Positions 1 to 8,094 of a stretch of 64,000 bases of DNA are shown here, piece by piece (the stretch's first letter is position 1; each line of letters opens with the position of its first letter). The notes under the pieces are model-generated. The model was not told the DNA's origin and did not search any database. It saw only the letters and a program-made list of their open reading frames with translations. The translations under genes and the position numbers were made by a program. Source of the DNA: Actinacidiphila bryophytorum (GTDB lineage: Bacteria > Actinomycetota > Actinomycetes > Streptomycetales > Streptomycetaceae); NCBI RefSeq assembly GCF_016916835.1, contig NZ_JAFFIX010000010.1:62001-126000 (forward strand), given 5' to 3'.

Positions 1-461
1 ATCACGACCGCGGGCAGCCCCAGCTCGGTGACCAGGCCCAGCCGGTGGTCCTGCTCGCGCAGGTCGACCAGCAGCACACCGTCCACCCGGCGCTCGCCCC
101 ACCACCTGCGGTAGGCGACCTCCTCGGCCCTGGCGTCGTCGGTGACCTGGAGCAGCAACGCGGTGCCGGTCGGCGCGAGGCCCGCCTCGACGCCGGAGAT
201 CAGCTGCATGAAGAACGGCTCGATGCCCAGCACCCAGGCCGGCCGGTCCACGACCAGGCCGATCGCGCCGCTGCGCCCGTCGGACAGCGCGCGGGCGGCG
301 CTGCTGGGGTGCCAGCCCATCCGGGCGGCGATCTCCAGGATCCTGGCCCTGGTCTGCTCCGAGACCCCCGCCTTGCCGTTGAGCGCGTAGGACACGGCAC
401 CCTTGGACACCCCGGCGGCCTCGGCGATGTCGGCAATGGTGGGACGCTTCTTGGGGCTCAT
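1..461 (-). CDS. LacI-family transcriptional regulator (partial, 3' end outside window)
   Basis: The first 153 codons of a LacI/GalR repressor; the C-terminal part lies beyond base 1. The N-terminus (MSPKKRPTIADIAEAAGVSK) is a classical LacI helix-turn-helix, followed by the hinge with ARALSDGRSGAIGLVVDRP and the start of the periplasmic-binding-protein-like sugar domain. The ATG at 461 is preceded by GAGGAC, a usable ribosome site. An 18-bp palindrome of the LacI type lies 136 bp upstream (597-614) and may be its own operator. Its regulated genes are probably downstream, outside the window. The family assignment is secure; the ligand cannot be read from this fragment. Confidence 0.93.
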   Translation of the reverse strand, partial: MSPKKRPTIADIAEAAGVSKGAVSYALNGKAGVSEQTRARILEIAARMGWHPSSAARALSDGRSGAIGLVVDRPAWVLGIEPFFMQLISGVEAGLAPTGTALLLQVTDDARAEEVAYRRWWGERRVDGVLLVDLREQDHRLGLVTELGLPAVV

Positions 462-596
462 GTCGTCCTCGATACGGCAGGGCGGCCCGCGGGCCGTGAA
501 CGGTTTCGGTCGCGTGGGGGGCGTGATCGGCCCGCACACCTTAACAACGCGGAACCCGCCCCGGAACGGCCCCGCACGCTCGCGGACCGCCCCGCG

Positions 597-614
597 GGCT
601 CAACCGGTTGAGCC
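597..614. promoter_or_regulatory. Candidate LacI operator, GGCTCAACCGGTTGAGCC
   Basis: A perfect 18-bp palindrome with the central CG step typical of LacI-family operators. It lies in the 161-bp gap between the end of the methyltransferase gene and the start of the lacI gene at 461. It differs from the GAGCGCTC sites elsewhere in the window, so it would serve a different repressor, most simply the adjacent one. Confidence 0.55.
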
Positions 615-622
615 GCCGGTGA

Positions 623-1363
623 TCACGCGCGGGTCGCCGAGATCTCCAGCCGTACGTAGTCCGCGACGGGCTCGGCGAGCCGGCCGGCGACCGCGGACAC
701 GAAGGGCTCGCGGTCGGCGTCCGGCATCGCGTCCAGATGGGCGCCCAGGATCACCGTGGCGAGAAACGCCTCGAACTGCTCGCCCGGCTCGAACCTGGCC
801 GGGTCAGGCCGCAGCGCCACCTCGACGTCGGTGAAGCCGGCCGCGGCCAGCCGCTGCCTGGTGTCCTGCTCACCGGCGAAGTCCCACATGTCGGGGGCGC
901 CGCCGAGCACGTCGGCGACGGCCGCGTTGACCGCCGCGATGTTGCCCCGGCCGCCGCACTCGGTCACCAGGCGGGCGCCGGGGCGCATCCGGGCGGCCAG
1001 CGCGGAGAAGAGGGCCGCGTGGTCCTCGATCCAGTGGAAGGCGGCGACGCTGAAGACCGCGTCGACCTCGCCGTCGAAGGGCAGCGGCCGGGTCAGGTCG
1101 GCGTGCACCACCTCGACCCGGTCGAGCCGGCCGGCCAGCCGCTCGCGCAGCTGGTCCAGCATCCGGACCGAGCCGTCCACCGCGACCACCCGGCCGTCGG
1201 GCAGCAGGTCCAGCAGGCTCTCGGTGTCGCGGCCGGTGCCGCAGCCCGCGTCGAGCACCCGCTCGTCACCCCTGAGCGGCAGCCGGGACAGCGTGCGCCG
1301 CCCCCAGCCGAGGTGCGGCAGCGGCAGCGAGTCGTAGGTCTTCGCGTCCCATTCCCGAGGCAT
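623..1363 (-). CDS. Class I SAM-dependent methyltransferase (trans-aconitate methyltransferase-like)
   Basis: A 246-residue cytoplasmic methyltransferase. Motif I is VLDAGCGTGRDT, the acidic motif II follows in VVAVDGSVRMLDQL, and the post-I region has VEVVHADLTRPLPFDGEVDAVFSVAAFHWI, as in the Methyltransf_11/25 group around trans-aconitate 2-methyltransferase and ubiquinone/menaquinone methyltransferases. The open frame extends upstream to 1423, but ATG 1363 starts at the conserved-looking MPREWDAKTYDSLPLPH and has GGGAG nine bases before it, so I chose it. It is monocistronic, with lacI downstream in the same direction. The substrate cannot be predicted; small-molecule O-methylation is the usual role. 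Confidence 0.85.
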   Translation of the reverse strand: MPREWDAKTYDSLPLPHLGWGRRTLSRLPLRGDERVLDAGCGTGRDTESLLDLLPDGRVVAVDGSVRMLDQLRERLAGRLDRVEVVHADLTRPLPFDGEVDAVFSVAAFHWIEDHAALFSALAARMRPGARLVTECGGRGNIAAVNAAVADVLGGAPDMWDFAGEQDTRQRLAAAGFTDVEVALRPDPARFEPGEQFEAFLATVILGAHLDAMPDADREPFVSAVAGRLAEPVADYVRLEISATRA

Positions 1364-1478
1364 GGCGTGGTGCTCCCGTCGTCGTCGCGCACGGCATCTC
1401 CCGCCGCGGTGCGGCGAGTTCACGGCCTACGGTACGTCAGCTGGTCCATATGATGACACCGGCATCTCATATCGTGGA

Positions 1479-2477
1479 TCAGAGCACTGTTGACCAGGTG
1501 GGTTTGCGGTCCTTGTCGACCAGGGCGGCACGTACGCCCTCGTGGAAGTCGGCGGTGCGGGCGGTGCGGCAGGCCAGCTCCAACTCGCGGGCCAGGCACT
1601 CCTCCAGGGTCGAGCCCGCGCCGGCCCGCAGCAGCTCGCGGGTGACCGCCAGGCTCGCCGGGGAGGCCACGTCCAGCAGGGTGAGCGCGTCGGCGGCCCA
1701 GTCCGCGTCCCGCGCCTCGGCGGCCAGCAGGGTCCGCAGCCGCCCGGGGTCGGGCTCCGCGAAGCAGCGCGCGACGGCCGCCGCCATCCCGGCCGGCTGC
1801 GGCGGCACCGGTGCGGCGAAGCGCTCGACGACGGCCTCGGGGGCGTCGCCGCCGTCCGTCAGCGCGGCCTCGAGCGCCGGCAGGTCGGCCGCGGGCACGT
1901 AGTGCGTGGCGAGCCCGCAGGCCACCGCCGCGGGACCGCCGACCCGGGCGCCGGTCAGCGCCAGATACCAGCCGAAGGCGCCGGGCAGCCGCGGCAGGAA
2001 GTAGCTCGCGCCGATGTCGGGGAAGAAGCCGATGCCGGTCTCGGGCATGGCCAGCCACGCCCGTTCCGTCACCACCCGGGCCGAGCCGTGCACCGAGATG
2101 CCCAGGCCGCCGCCCATCGCGTAGCCGTCGATCAGGGCGGTGTACGGCTTCTGGTAGCGGGCGATCAGCGCGTTCAGCGCGTACTCGGACGAGAAGTACG
2201 TCCGCACCGCGTCGTCGTCGCCGGCCAGGCCCGCCGCCCGCATCGCCAGGATGTCGCCGCCCGCGCAGAAGGCCTTGGGCGAGGCGCTGCGGACCAGGAC
2301 CGAGCGCACGGCAGGGTCGGCGGACCACCGTGTGAGGGCGTCGGTCATGAGGCGGACCATGGTGAGGTCCAGTGCGTTCAGCGACGCCGGGCGTGACAGG
2401 GTGATCACGCCGGTGCCCTTCCGGGTGACCCGGGTCTCCACGGGCTCCCCGGTCCCGGCCCGGTCCTGGTTGCGCAT
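1479..2477 (-). CDS. 3-hydroxyisobutyryl-CoA hydrolase / enoyl-CoA hydratase family protein
   Basis: A 332-residue crotonase-fold protein. The oxyanion-hole segments ASPKAFCAGGDI and IDGYAMGGGLGISVHG, followed by MPETGIGFFPDIGASYFLPRLPG, are diagnostic of 3-hydroxyisobutyryl-CoA hydrolases, which release 3-hydroxyisobutyrate in valine breakdown. The C-terminal region (ECLARELELACRTARTADFHEGVRAALVDKDRKPTW) is also typical of that subgroup rather than of plain enoyl-CoA hydratases. ATG 2477 has AGGGAG four bases upstream; the longer open frame to 2639 is low-complexity and not credible as protein. It is divergent from the serine hydroxymethyltransferase gene. No other valine-degradation gene is adjacent. 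Confidence 0.88.
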   Translation of the reverse strand: MRNQDRAGTGEPVETRVTRKGTGVITLSRPASLNALDLTMVRLMTDALTRWSADPAVRSVLVRSASPKAFCAGGDILAMRAAGLAGDDDAVRTYFSSEYALNALIARYQKPYTALIDGYAMGGGLGISVHGSARVVTERAWLAMPETGIGFFPDIGASYFLPRLPGAFGWYLALTGARVGGPAAVACGLATHYVPAADLPALEAALTDGGDAPEAVVERFAAPVPPQPAGMAAAVARCFAEPDPGRLRTLLAAEARDADWAADALTLLDVASPASLAVTRELLRAGAGSTLEECLARELELACRTARTADFHEGVRAALVDKDRKPTWSTVL

Positions 2478-2689
2478 ACTGCTCCCTGCTTCGTGTCGCC
2501 CTCCGCGGCCCCCCATCCAAACACCCGCCGCCCCGCGGGCGCCCTTCGAGGTGCCCGGGGGAATTGATACCCTCGGGTCGAGCCGTGACTGGCGCGCTGG
2601 GATGGGGTCAACCATCGGGGAGCGGCTCTTCGTGACCACACAGTGCCGTGCGCCTGGGCCGTCCCGTTGCCGACGACCGGAGGACCGCC

Positions 2690-4132
2690 ATGGCAGAGCC
2701 GTACAGCACGGAGTCGATCGCCTACCGCAGCGCGCTGGAAGTGATCCGCGGGGTCGAACCGCGGGTGGCCGACGCGATCGCCGCAGAGCTGACCGACCAG
2801 CGCGAGATGCTCAAGCTGATTGCCAGCGAGAACTACGCCTCCCCCGCGGTGCTGCTGGCGATGGGCAACTGGCTCAGCGACAAGTACGCCGAGGGCACCG
2901 TCGGCCGCCGCTTCTACGCCGGCTGCCGCAACGTCGACACCGTCGAGGCGCTGGCCGCGGAGCACGCCCGCAACGTCTTCGGCGCCGCCCACGCTTATGC
3001 GCAGCCGCATTCGGGCATCGACGCGAACCTCGTCGCCTTCTGGGCGGTGCTCTCCCAGCGGGTGGAGACGCCGGGGCTGGCCCGGGCGGGTGTGCGGCAG
3101 GTCAACGACCTGACCGAGCAGGACTGGGCGCAGCTGCGGGCGGAGTTCGGCAACCAGCGGATGCTGGGCATGTCGCTCGACGCGGGCGGCCACCTCACCC
3201 ACGGCTTCCGGCCGAACATCTCCGGCAAGATGTTCGACCAGCGCAGCTACGGCACCGACCCGCAGACCGGGCTGCTGGACTACGAGGCGCTGCGGGCGAC
3301 GGCCCGCGAGTTCCGCCCGCTGATCATCGTGGCGGGCTACTCCGCCTACCCCCGGCTGGTGAACTTCCGCATCATGCGGGAGATCGCCGACGAGGTCGGC
3401 GCGACCTTGATGGTCGACATGGCCCACTTCGCGGGCCTGGTCGCGGGCAAGGTGCTGACCGGCGACTTCGACCCGGTGCCGCACGCGAACATCGTCACGA
3501 CCACCACCCACAAGTCGCTGCGCGGCCCGCGCGGCGGCATGGTGCTGTGCGACGACGCGCTGGCCGAGCACGTCGACCGGGGCTGTCCGATGGTGCTGGG
3601 CGGTCCGCTGCCGCACGTGATGGCGGCCAAGGCGGTGGCGCTCGCGGAGGCGGCGAGGCCGGAGTTCGGCAGCTACGCGCAGGCCGTGGTGGACAACGCG
3701 CGGGCGCTCGCCGAGGGCCTGCTCACCCGGGGCGCGAAGCTGGTCACCGGCGGCACCGACAACCACCTGGTGCTCATCGACGTGTCGGGCTACGGCCTGA
3801 CCGGGCGGCAGGCAGAGGCCGCGCTGCTGGACTCGGGCATCGTCACCAACCGCAACTCGGTGCCGCAGGACCCGAACGGCGCCTGGTACACCTCGGGCAT
3901 CAGGATCGGCACCCCGGCGCTGACCACCCGCGGCCTCGGCGCGGCGGAGATGGACGAGATCGCCGGCCTGATCGACACCGTGCTGTCCGGTACGACAGCC
4001 GCGGCGGCGCCCAAGGGCGGGCTGTCGAAGGCGCACCACGTGCTGGACGCGGCGGTCGCCGACCAGGTCGCCAAGCGGGCGTCCGACCTGCTGGCGGGCT
4101 TCCCGCTCTACTCGGGCATCGACCTGAGCTGA
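2690..4132 (+). CDS. glyA: Serine hydroxymethyltransferase, long (480-residue) form
   Basis: A PLP enzyme interconverting serine plus tetrahydrofolate and glycine plus methylenetetrahydrofolate. ATG 2690 follows CCGGAGGA and gives 480 residues, longer than the roughly 420-430 of the housekeeping enzyme. The PLP lysine is K275 in [26 protein letters not shown] near the N-terminus and [15 protein letters not shown] are family motifs. The extra length lies partly in a segment around residues 105-165 ([20 protein letters not shown]) and a C-terminal extension. A housekeeping glyA is likely elsewhere, so this may be a second isozyme. I found no glycine riboswitch in the 212-bp upstream gap. A strong hairpin follows the stop codon. 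Confidence 0.93.
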   Translation: MAEPYSTESIAYRSALEVIRGVEPRVADAIAAELTDQREMLKLIASENYASPAVLLAMGNWLSDKYAEGTVGRRFYAGCRNVDTVEALAAEHARNVFGAAHAYAQPHSGIDANLVAFWAVLSQRVETPGLARAGVRQVNDLTEQDWAQLRAEFGNQRMLGMSLDAGGHLTHGFRPNISGKMFDQRSYGTDPQTGLLDYEALRATAREFRPLIIVAGYSAYPRLVNFRIMREIADEVGATLMVDMAHFAGLVAGKVLTGDFDPVPHANIVTTTTHKSLRGPRGGMVLCDDALAEHVDRGCPMVLGGPLPHVMAAKAVALAEAARPEFGSYAQAVVDNARALAEGLLTRGAKLVTGGTDNHLVLIDVSGYGLTGRQAEAALLDSGIVTNRNSVPQDPNGAWYTSGIRIGTPALTTRGLGAAEMDEIAGLIDTVLSGTTAAAAPKGGLSKAHHVLDAAVADQVAKRASDLLAGFPLYSGIDLS

Positions 4133-4142
4133 CCGCGGGACA

Positions 4143-4188
4143 CACGTGAGGGGAGGCCCGGCCGTTCGGCCGGGCCTCCCCTCACGTG
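4143..4188. terminator. Bidirectional terminator hairpin
   Basis: A perfect inverted repeat with 22-base arms (4143-4164 and 4167-4188) separated by TT, so effectively a GTTC tetraloop. It sits between the convergent ends of glyA and the DUF4190-like gene and can serve both strands. There is no long T run, as is usual in streptomycetes. Confidence 0.88.
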
Positions 4189-4196
4189 CTGCCGGA

Positions 4197-4478
4197 TCAG
4201 CTGAAGGACCAGAGCACGCCGTGGCCCGCGACGGCCAGCACCGCCTGGATCGCCAGGCCCGCCACGCCGAGGGCGAGCCCGAGCAGGGCGCGGCCGCGGC
4301 GGCGGGTGCCGCGGGAGAGTGCGGTCAGGGCCAGCACGATCGCGGCCGGGCCGAGCACCAGGTTGAGGACCAGCAGGCCGGGCAGGCCGAGCAGGAAGGA
4401 GGCGACGGCCATGCCGTCGGCGTCGCGGGTGGTCGCGGCCGGTGTTCCCGTCGCGACCGGGTGGGCTGCGGTGTTCAC
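4197..4478 (-). CDS. Small DUF4190-like membrane protein
   Basis: A 93-residue protein with a short polar N-terminus and two hydrophobic segments: MAVASFLLGLPGLLVLNLVL and a second one around GRALLGLALGVAGLAIQAVLAVAG, joined by a basic loop (SRGTRRRGRA). This is the layout of DUF4190 proteins. The start is GTG 4478, with AGAGG five bases upstream; no in-frame ATG gives a sensible N-terminus. It lies downstream of the 50-residue membrane protein in the same direction and is probably co-transcribed with it, divergently from the TetR gene, which suggests TetR control. No function is known. Confidence 0.7.
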   Translation of the reverse strand: MNTAAHPVATGTPAATTRDADGMAVASFLLGLPGLLVLNLVLGPAAIVLALTALSRGTRRRGRALLGLALGVAGLAIQAVLAVAGHGVLWSFS

Positions 4479-4543
4479 GGTGTCCTCTCGGAAGACGTCG
4501 GAGTGAACGGGCGGTTCGTGGTGCGGGGGGATGCGTGCGGCGG

Positions 4544-4696
4544 TCAGCCGCGGTGGCGGGCGACGGCCTCGCGTACCGCGAAGCCGACCAGCCAGGCCGC
4601 GATGGCGGCGGACGCGAGGGTGAAGGCGGTGAGCGAGATGTGGGCGCTCGCGCCCATCACCACGCCGATGCCCAGCAGGAGGACGACGAGACTCAT
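4544..4696 (-). CDS. Small (50-residue) membrane protein
   Basis: ATG 4696 has an excellent GGAGGTG ribosome site eight bases upstream. The product is almost entirely two transmembrane helices (SLVVLLLGIGVVMGASAHIS and FTLASAAIAAWLVGFAVREA) with a short basic tail, VARHRG. It is the first gene leftward from the divergent promoter region shared with the TetR gene, and two identical-type operator repeats lie just upstream. I do not recognise a family. The strong ribosome site and divergent arrangement are the main support for it being real. Confidence 0.65.
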   Translation of the reverse strand: MSLVVLLLGIGVVMGASAHISLTAFTLASAAIAAWLVGFAVREAVARHRG

Positions 4697-4731
4697 GTCG
4701 GCTGCACCTCCGAGGAGTTGGAGTTTGGGAT

Positions 4732-4750
4732 AACACTTGTTCACTGAGTA
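4732..4750. promoter_or_regulatory. TetR operator candidate, copy 1
   Basis: AACACTTGTTCACTGAGTA. It matches copy 2 at 4777-4795 as AACA-NN-TGTTyACTGArT, with the two copies exactly 45 bp apart in direct orientation. Both contain the dyad AACA-NN-TGTT. It lies 36 bp upstream of the small membrane protein gene start. Confidence 0.6.
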
Positions 4751-4776
4751 CGAGTCTACAGTGGCGCAACTCGGCG

Positions 4777-4795
4777 AACAGCTGTTTACTGAATG
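4777..4795. promoter_or_regulatory. TetR operator candidate, copy 2
   Basis: AACAGCTGTTTACTGAATG, the second copy of the repeat described at 4732-4750, ending three bases before the tetR ATG at 4798. Binding here would block the start of the tetR gene, consistent with autoregulation. Confidence 0.6.
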
Positions 4796-4797
4796 AC

Positions 4798-5436
4798 ATG
4801 AGTCACACATCGGGCGGCGTCCGGCAGGCGCAGAAGGAGCAGACCCGGCAGGCACTGCTGGACGCAGGGCTGCGGCTGCTGGACCGGCAGAGCCTGAGCA
4901 GCCTGGGGCTGCGCGAGGTCACCCGGGCGGTCGGCGTCGCACCGGCCGCCTTCTACCGGCACTTCCCCGACATGGCGGCGCTCGGCGTGGCCCTGGTGGG
5001 CGAGGCGCTGGGCAGCCTGCACGCGGTGATCAGGGACGTGATGTCCGACGGGCTGGACGCGGAGCGGCTGATCGACCGCACGGTGGCGATAACCGCGGCC
5101 TACGTGGACGAGCACCGGGCGCACATCCGCTTCATCGCCAGGGAGCGCTACGGCGGGGTGCAGCCGGTGCGCGCGGCCATCGCCGCGGAGTTGGGGCGCT
5201 TCACCGACGAGGTGGCGGCAGGCCTCGCACCGCAGCCGGTGTCGCGGGGCTGGAGCCCTGACGACCTGCGGGTGCTGGCGGGGCTGTACGTCGACCACAT
5301 GGTGCTGACCGCCGCGGCCATGATGGAGGTGCCCGAGGACGATCCGGCGGCACGCGCGGAGGTCATGCGTGCGGCCAGGCTGCGGATGCAGATCATCAGC
5401 GTGGGCCGCAGCCACTGGGCGGAGCACCGCGCCTGA
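4798..5436 (+). CDS. TetR-family regulator (FabR-like)
   Basis: A 212-residue repressor. The N-terminal helix-turn-helix covers residues 10-55 (QTRQALLDAGLRLLDRQSLS then LREVTRAVGVAPAAFYRHFPDMAAL). The 'APAAFYRHF' recognition helix and the C-terminal region (HIRFIARERYGGVQPVRAAI) resemble the FabR/YijC group, which senses fatty-acyl groups in proteobacteria; that is only family resemblance. The gene is divergent from two small membrane protein genes, with two repeats AACANNTGTTYACTGART in between, one of them touching its start codon. I infer that it represses itself and the membrane genes. The ATG at 4798 has no obvious ribosome site. Confidence 0.88.
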   Translation: MSHTSGGVRQAQKEQTRQALLDAGLRLLDRQSLSSLGLREVTRAVGVAPAAFYRHFPDMAALGVALVGEALGSLHAVIRDVMSDGLDAERLIDRTVAITAAYVDEHRAHIRFIARERYGGVQPVRAAIAAELGRFTDEVAAGLAPQPVSRGWSPDDLRVLAGLYVDHMVLTAAAMMEVPEDDPAARAEVMRAARLRMQIISVGRSHWAEHRA

Positions 5437-5767
5437 CGCACCCGAGCCGGCCGGCGCCGCCGCGTGTGCGGTGGCGCTTTCGCCGGCGCGAACGGTGACC
5501 CGCTCGCGCCGGCGCCCTCCCCCCGGTGTCGCCGCACCTCCCCTGCGCGGGCGAACCCGGCGCCCGCAGGCACCGTTGCCCCTGATCATGGACCGGGCGG
5601 TCCCGCCCGGGGAGGACGGAACGCGCCAGGCGGCGGACAGAACGCGCCAGCCCGGGCGTAGGCTGCGGGAGAGCGCTCCCCCAGGCGCCCGCCGGCACTC
5701 CCGGTCCGCCCCCGCCTGCCCGCCTGCCGCTCGCGCCGCGGCCCGCAGACCCACCGAGGTGCCCGCC
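5437..5767. other. 331-bp intergenic region upstream of the araC gene
   Basis: Non-coding gap between tetR and araC, rich in GCC. It holds one GAGCGCTC palindrome at 5667-5682. I saw no convincing -35/-10 pair and no small gene with a ribosome site. Confidence 0.6.
5667..5682. promoter_or_regulatory. LacI-type box GGGAGAGCGCTCCCCC upstream of araC
   Basis: A near-palindrome around AGCGCT, 86 bp upstream of the araC start at 5768. It matches the window-wide GGGAGAGCGCTCTCCC motif except on the right arm. A second copy lies inside the gene at 6320-6335 (GGGAGAGCGCTCTCAC). Control of araC by a glucan repressor is possible but unproven. Confidence 0.45.
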
Positions 5768-6898
5768 ATGCCGTACCCAGAGCCGCCCGCCGCAGGGCCG
5801 CCCCCTGCCGGGCCACCGGTCGCCGGACTGCCGGCCGCAGCGGAGCCGGCCGGGTCCGTGCCGCTGACCGACTGCGTCGTGGTGCCGCGCTTCATCGCCA
5901 GGGCCGCCGCGCGCAATGCCGCGGAGGCCGAGGCGATGGTGCGGGCCGCGGGCACACCGCAGGTTCTGGCCGCCCCCGACACCGCACGCTCTCCCGCACT
6001 CGGCACCTTCCGGCTGTGGCGCGAGGTGGTGCGGCGGACGGGGAGGAGCGACGCGGGCCTGCTGACCGCCCAGGAGTACCGGCACGGCTTCTTCGACCTG
6101 TTCGACTACCTCCTGAGCACCGCGCCCACCCTCGGCGACGGGCTCGCGCTCGCCGCCGCCCATGTGCACCTGGTGAGCAACAGCTCCGGCTTCGCCACCG
6201 AGGAGTCGGACGACGAGGTCACCGTCTCCTACCGGCTGCTGCGCCCGGACGAGGAACTGCGCGGCCTGGTCGCCGAGTTCGTCCTCGCCCTGCTGGTGGG
6301 GCATCTGCGGCACGACACCGGGAGAGCGCTCTCACCGACCCGGGTGTCCTTCGCCCACCAGGCACCGCGGCGGATTACCGGGTACGCCGACTGCTTCGGC
6401 GACGCCGCCGTGGACTTCGGCGCCCCCGCCGACTCGATCACCCTGCACCGCAGGGATCTGGCGCTGCCGATGACCGGTGCGGACCCGGTGCTGGCCTCGA
6501 TCATCCGACGGTCGGCCGCCGCCTTCCCGCCGCCGCGGCGGCAGGACGCGAGCCCGCTGCCCGGCCTGCACGCCGCGATCCTGGCCCAACTCGCCGACGG
6601 CCGCCCGTCACTGGCCGGCACCGCCCGGCGGCTGGCGGTCAGCCCGCGCACCCTGCAGCGGCGGCTCGCCGAGACCGGCACCACCTGGCGTGCGGAACTC
6701 GACGCCGTACGGCGCGAGCGCTCCGCGGGACTGCGCCGCGCCGGCACCGGGTCCGCCCGGCAGACCGCCGCCCAGCTCGGATTCGCCGAAGCACGGTCGC
6801 TGCGCCGGGCGGTGAACCGGTGGCAGGCTGGTGGCACCGGCCGGGCCGCGGGAGCGGAACCGGCCCCCGAGGCAGGACAGGAGGCGGCGGCGCCATGA
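5768..6898 (+). CDS. AraC-family transcriptional regulator
   Basis: A 376-residue regulator. After a Pro/Ala-rich start (residues 1-35) comes an N-terminal ligand domain of the Arabinose_bd type (LGTFRLWREVVRRTGRSDAG to ITLHRRDLALPM, about residues 60-240), then the AraC double helix-turn-helix (LAGTARRLAVSPRTLQRRLA and QTAAQLGFAEARSLRRAVNR). The usual 'F-x-x-x-S-x-F-x-R-x-F-K-R' end is here AEARSLRRAVNRW. The start is ATG 5768, giving a plausible N-terminus; the open frame continues upstream. Its stop overlaps the next start (ATGA), coupling it to the zinc-ribbon protein. The effector is unknown. Confidence 0.88.
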   Translation: MPYPEPPAAGPPPAGPPVAGLPAAAEPAGSVPLTDCVVVPRFIARAAARNAAEAEAMVRAAGTPQVLAAPDTARSPALGTFRLWREVVRRTGRSDAGLLTAQEYRHGFFDLFDYLLSTAPTLGDGLALAAAHVHLVSNSSGFATEESDDEVTVSYRLLRPDEELRGLVAEFVLALLVGHLRHDTGRALSPTRVSFAHQAPRRITGYADCFGDAAVDFGAPADSITLHRRDLALPMTGADPVLASIIRRSAAAFPPPRRQDASPLPGLHAAILAQLADGRPSLAGTARRLAVSPRTLQRRLAETGTTWRAELDAVRRERSAGLRRAGTGSARQTAAQLGFAEARSLRRAVNRWQAGGTGRAAGAEPAPEAGQEAAAP

Positions 6899-7134
6899 GC
6901 GACAGCCAGGACGGCGGGCCGGACGGCCGGCGGGACCCGGAGGGCGGGCAGGACACCGGGCACCACGAGTACACCGAGGGCGGCGACCCGGTGTGCTGGC
7001 TGGACCGGGTCTGCGACGAGTGCGGGGCGATGCGCGAGGACATGCGGGCCGCCCGCTGCGCGCGCTGCGGCACCCCCTTCCACGGCGCCGGCGCAGACAG
7101 CGGCGGCGCCCGACAGGGCGGGGCGCAGGCCTGA
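6895..7134 (+). CDS. Small zinc-ribbon protein, translationally coupled to araC
   Basis: A 79-residue, highly polar protein whose ATG overlaps the araC stop (ATGA). It has an acidic, Gly/Asp-rich N-terminal half and a C-terminal treble of cysteines in two knuckles, CDECG (residues 43-47) and CARCG (58-62), spaced for one zinc ion. A single CW pair precedes them. There is no enzyme motif. Such small zinc ribbons often act in protein-protein or nucleic-acid contacts. The coupling implies production in a fixed ratio with the AraC protein; a joint role is an inference. Confidence 0.75.
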   Translation: MSDSQDGGPDGRRDPEGGQDTGHHEYTEGGDPVCWLDRVCDECGAMREDMRAARCARCGTPFHGAGADSGGARQGGAQA

Positions 7135-7265
7135 TCCGGTCGGCGGGGGGCGCGAAAACCGGCCGCACGCCCGCAATTGTCGTCGAATGCGGGCGCAATC
7201 GGCGACGGCGCTACTACCCTGAGTCGCCGGGCGGGGTGGAGTACGGCTGAGGCCGGGAGGACCGT

Positions 7266-8075
7266 ATGGACGTGGACGGCGCGGACACGGCAGAACCGGA
7301 GCGGTCGGGCGGTGTGCCGGCGGACCAGCTGGCCGGACTGCTCGCCAGGGCGGACGACGGCGCCGCCGCGGCAGGTGAACTGGAGATCTTAGGCTCGGCC
7401 TTGATGCACCACTGCTGGCTGCAGTCGTGCCGCCATGCCAAGGGTCCGCTGCGCCGGATGAACCGGCGGACCTTCCGGCACAGCTTCCTGCTGCCTGACG
7501 GCAGTGTGCGGGTGCTGTGGGAGCTGGAGCACGACACGGCGCCCGACGCGGCCGTGCACCGCTCGGTCTTCACCGGGCAGGAGCAGCTGTCGCTGGCCGA
7601 ATGGGAGGTCGACACGGCCTTCGGAGGGTCGGCGGGACCGCAGGAGGTGCCGTGTGACGGCCCCGGAACCGCGGGGCAGGACTACGGGGCGGAGGACCTG
7701 GACGCGCTGCTGGCGCCGGGCGGCCGGGAGACCGCTTTCCGCCGTGCGTACACCGAGGGCGACTCGGCCGAGCACGCCAGGCGGCTGCTGCGCAGGGCGG
7801 CCAACGCCGGTGCGCCCGGCGGCGACGTCGGCATACGGCTGCGTGCGGCCGTCGCGCACGCCATCAGCATCGTCACCCGCAGGACCGCGGTGGTCGACGG
7901 CCGCCATGTGTCGTGGTCGCTGTACGAGCACGCCTTCCTGCTGCTGGACGGCAGCGAGCTGAGCCTGTGGGAGATCGACCACACCCGCACGCCGAGCGGC
8001 GACCCGGTGTGCGAGGTCTACACCTCGCAGGACGCGGCACTGGACACCGCGATCCGGCGTATCGAGGCGAGCTGA
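7266..8075 (+). CDS. DUF6227 family protein
   Basis: A 269-residue soluble protein. It contains an internal duplication: an N-terminal unit (RHSFLLPDGSVRVLWELEHDTAPD) and a C-terminal unit (YEHAFLLLDGSELSLWEIDHTRTP, then DPVCEVYTSQDAA) share the pattern h-a-FLLxDGSxxxLWExxHxxxP. I recognise this as DUF6227, which I know from Streptomyces. Each unit is preceded by a helical segment, LGSALMHHCW and LRAAVAHAIS. ATG 7266 follows GGGAGGACC, a strong ribosome site. The gene is convergent with the PfkB kinase gene, 19 bp away. Its function is unknown; no catalytic motif is visible. Confidence 0.85.
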   Translation: MDVDGADTAEPERSGGVPADQLAGLLARADDGAAAAGELEILGSALMHHCWLQSCRHAKGPLRRMNRRTFRHSFLLPDGSVRVLWELEHDTAPDAAVHRSVFTGQEQLSLAEWEVDTAFGGSAGPQEVPCDGPGTAGQDYGAEDLDALLAPGGRETAFRRAYTEGDSAEHARRLLRRAANAGAPGGDVGIRLRAAVAHAISIVTRRTAVVDGRHVSWSLYEHAFLLLDGSELSLWEIDHTRTPSGDPVCEVYTSQDAALDTAIRRIEAS

Positions 8076-8094
8076 CGGCGGCCCGGCGGGCGGC

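Noticed and set aside
2478..2689. Glycine riboswitch upstream of glyA
   Set aside because: Serine/glycine genes of actinomycetes can carry one, but I could not find the conserved GGAGAG and CTCAGG-type elements or tandem aptamer architecture.
2405..4039. A 544-residue open frame on the minus strand over glyA
   Set aside because: Composition is His/Gln/Arg/Val-rich as in antisense of high-GC genes; glyA on the other strand is certain.
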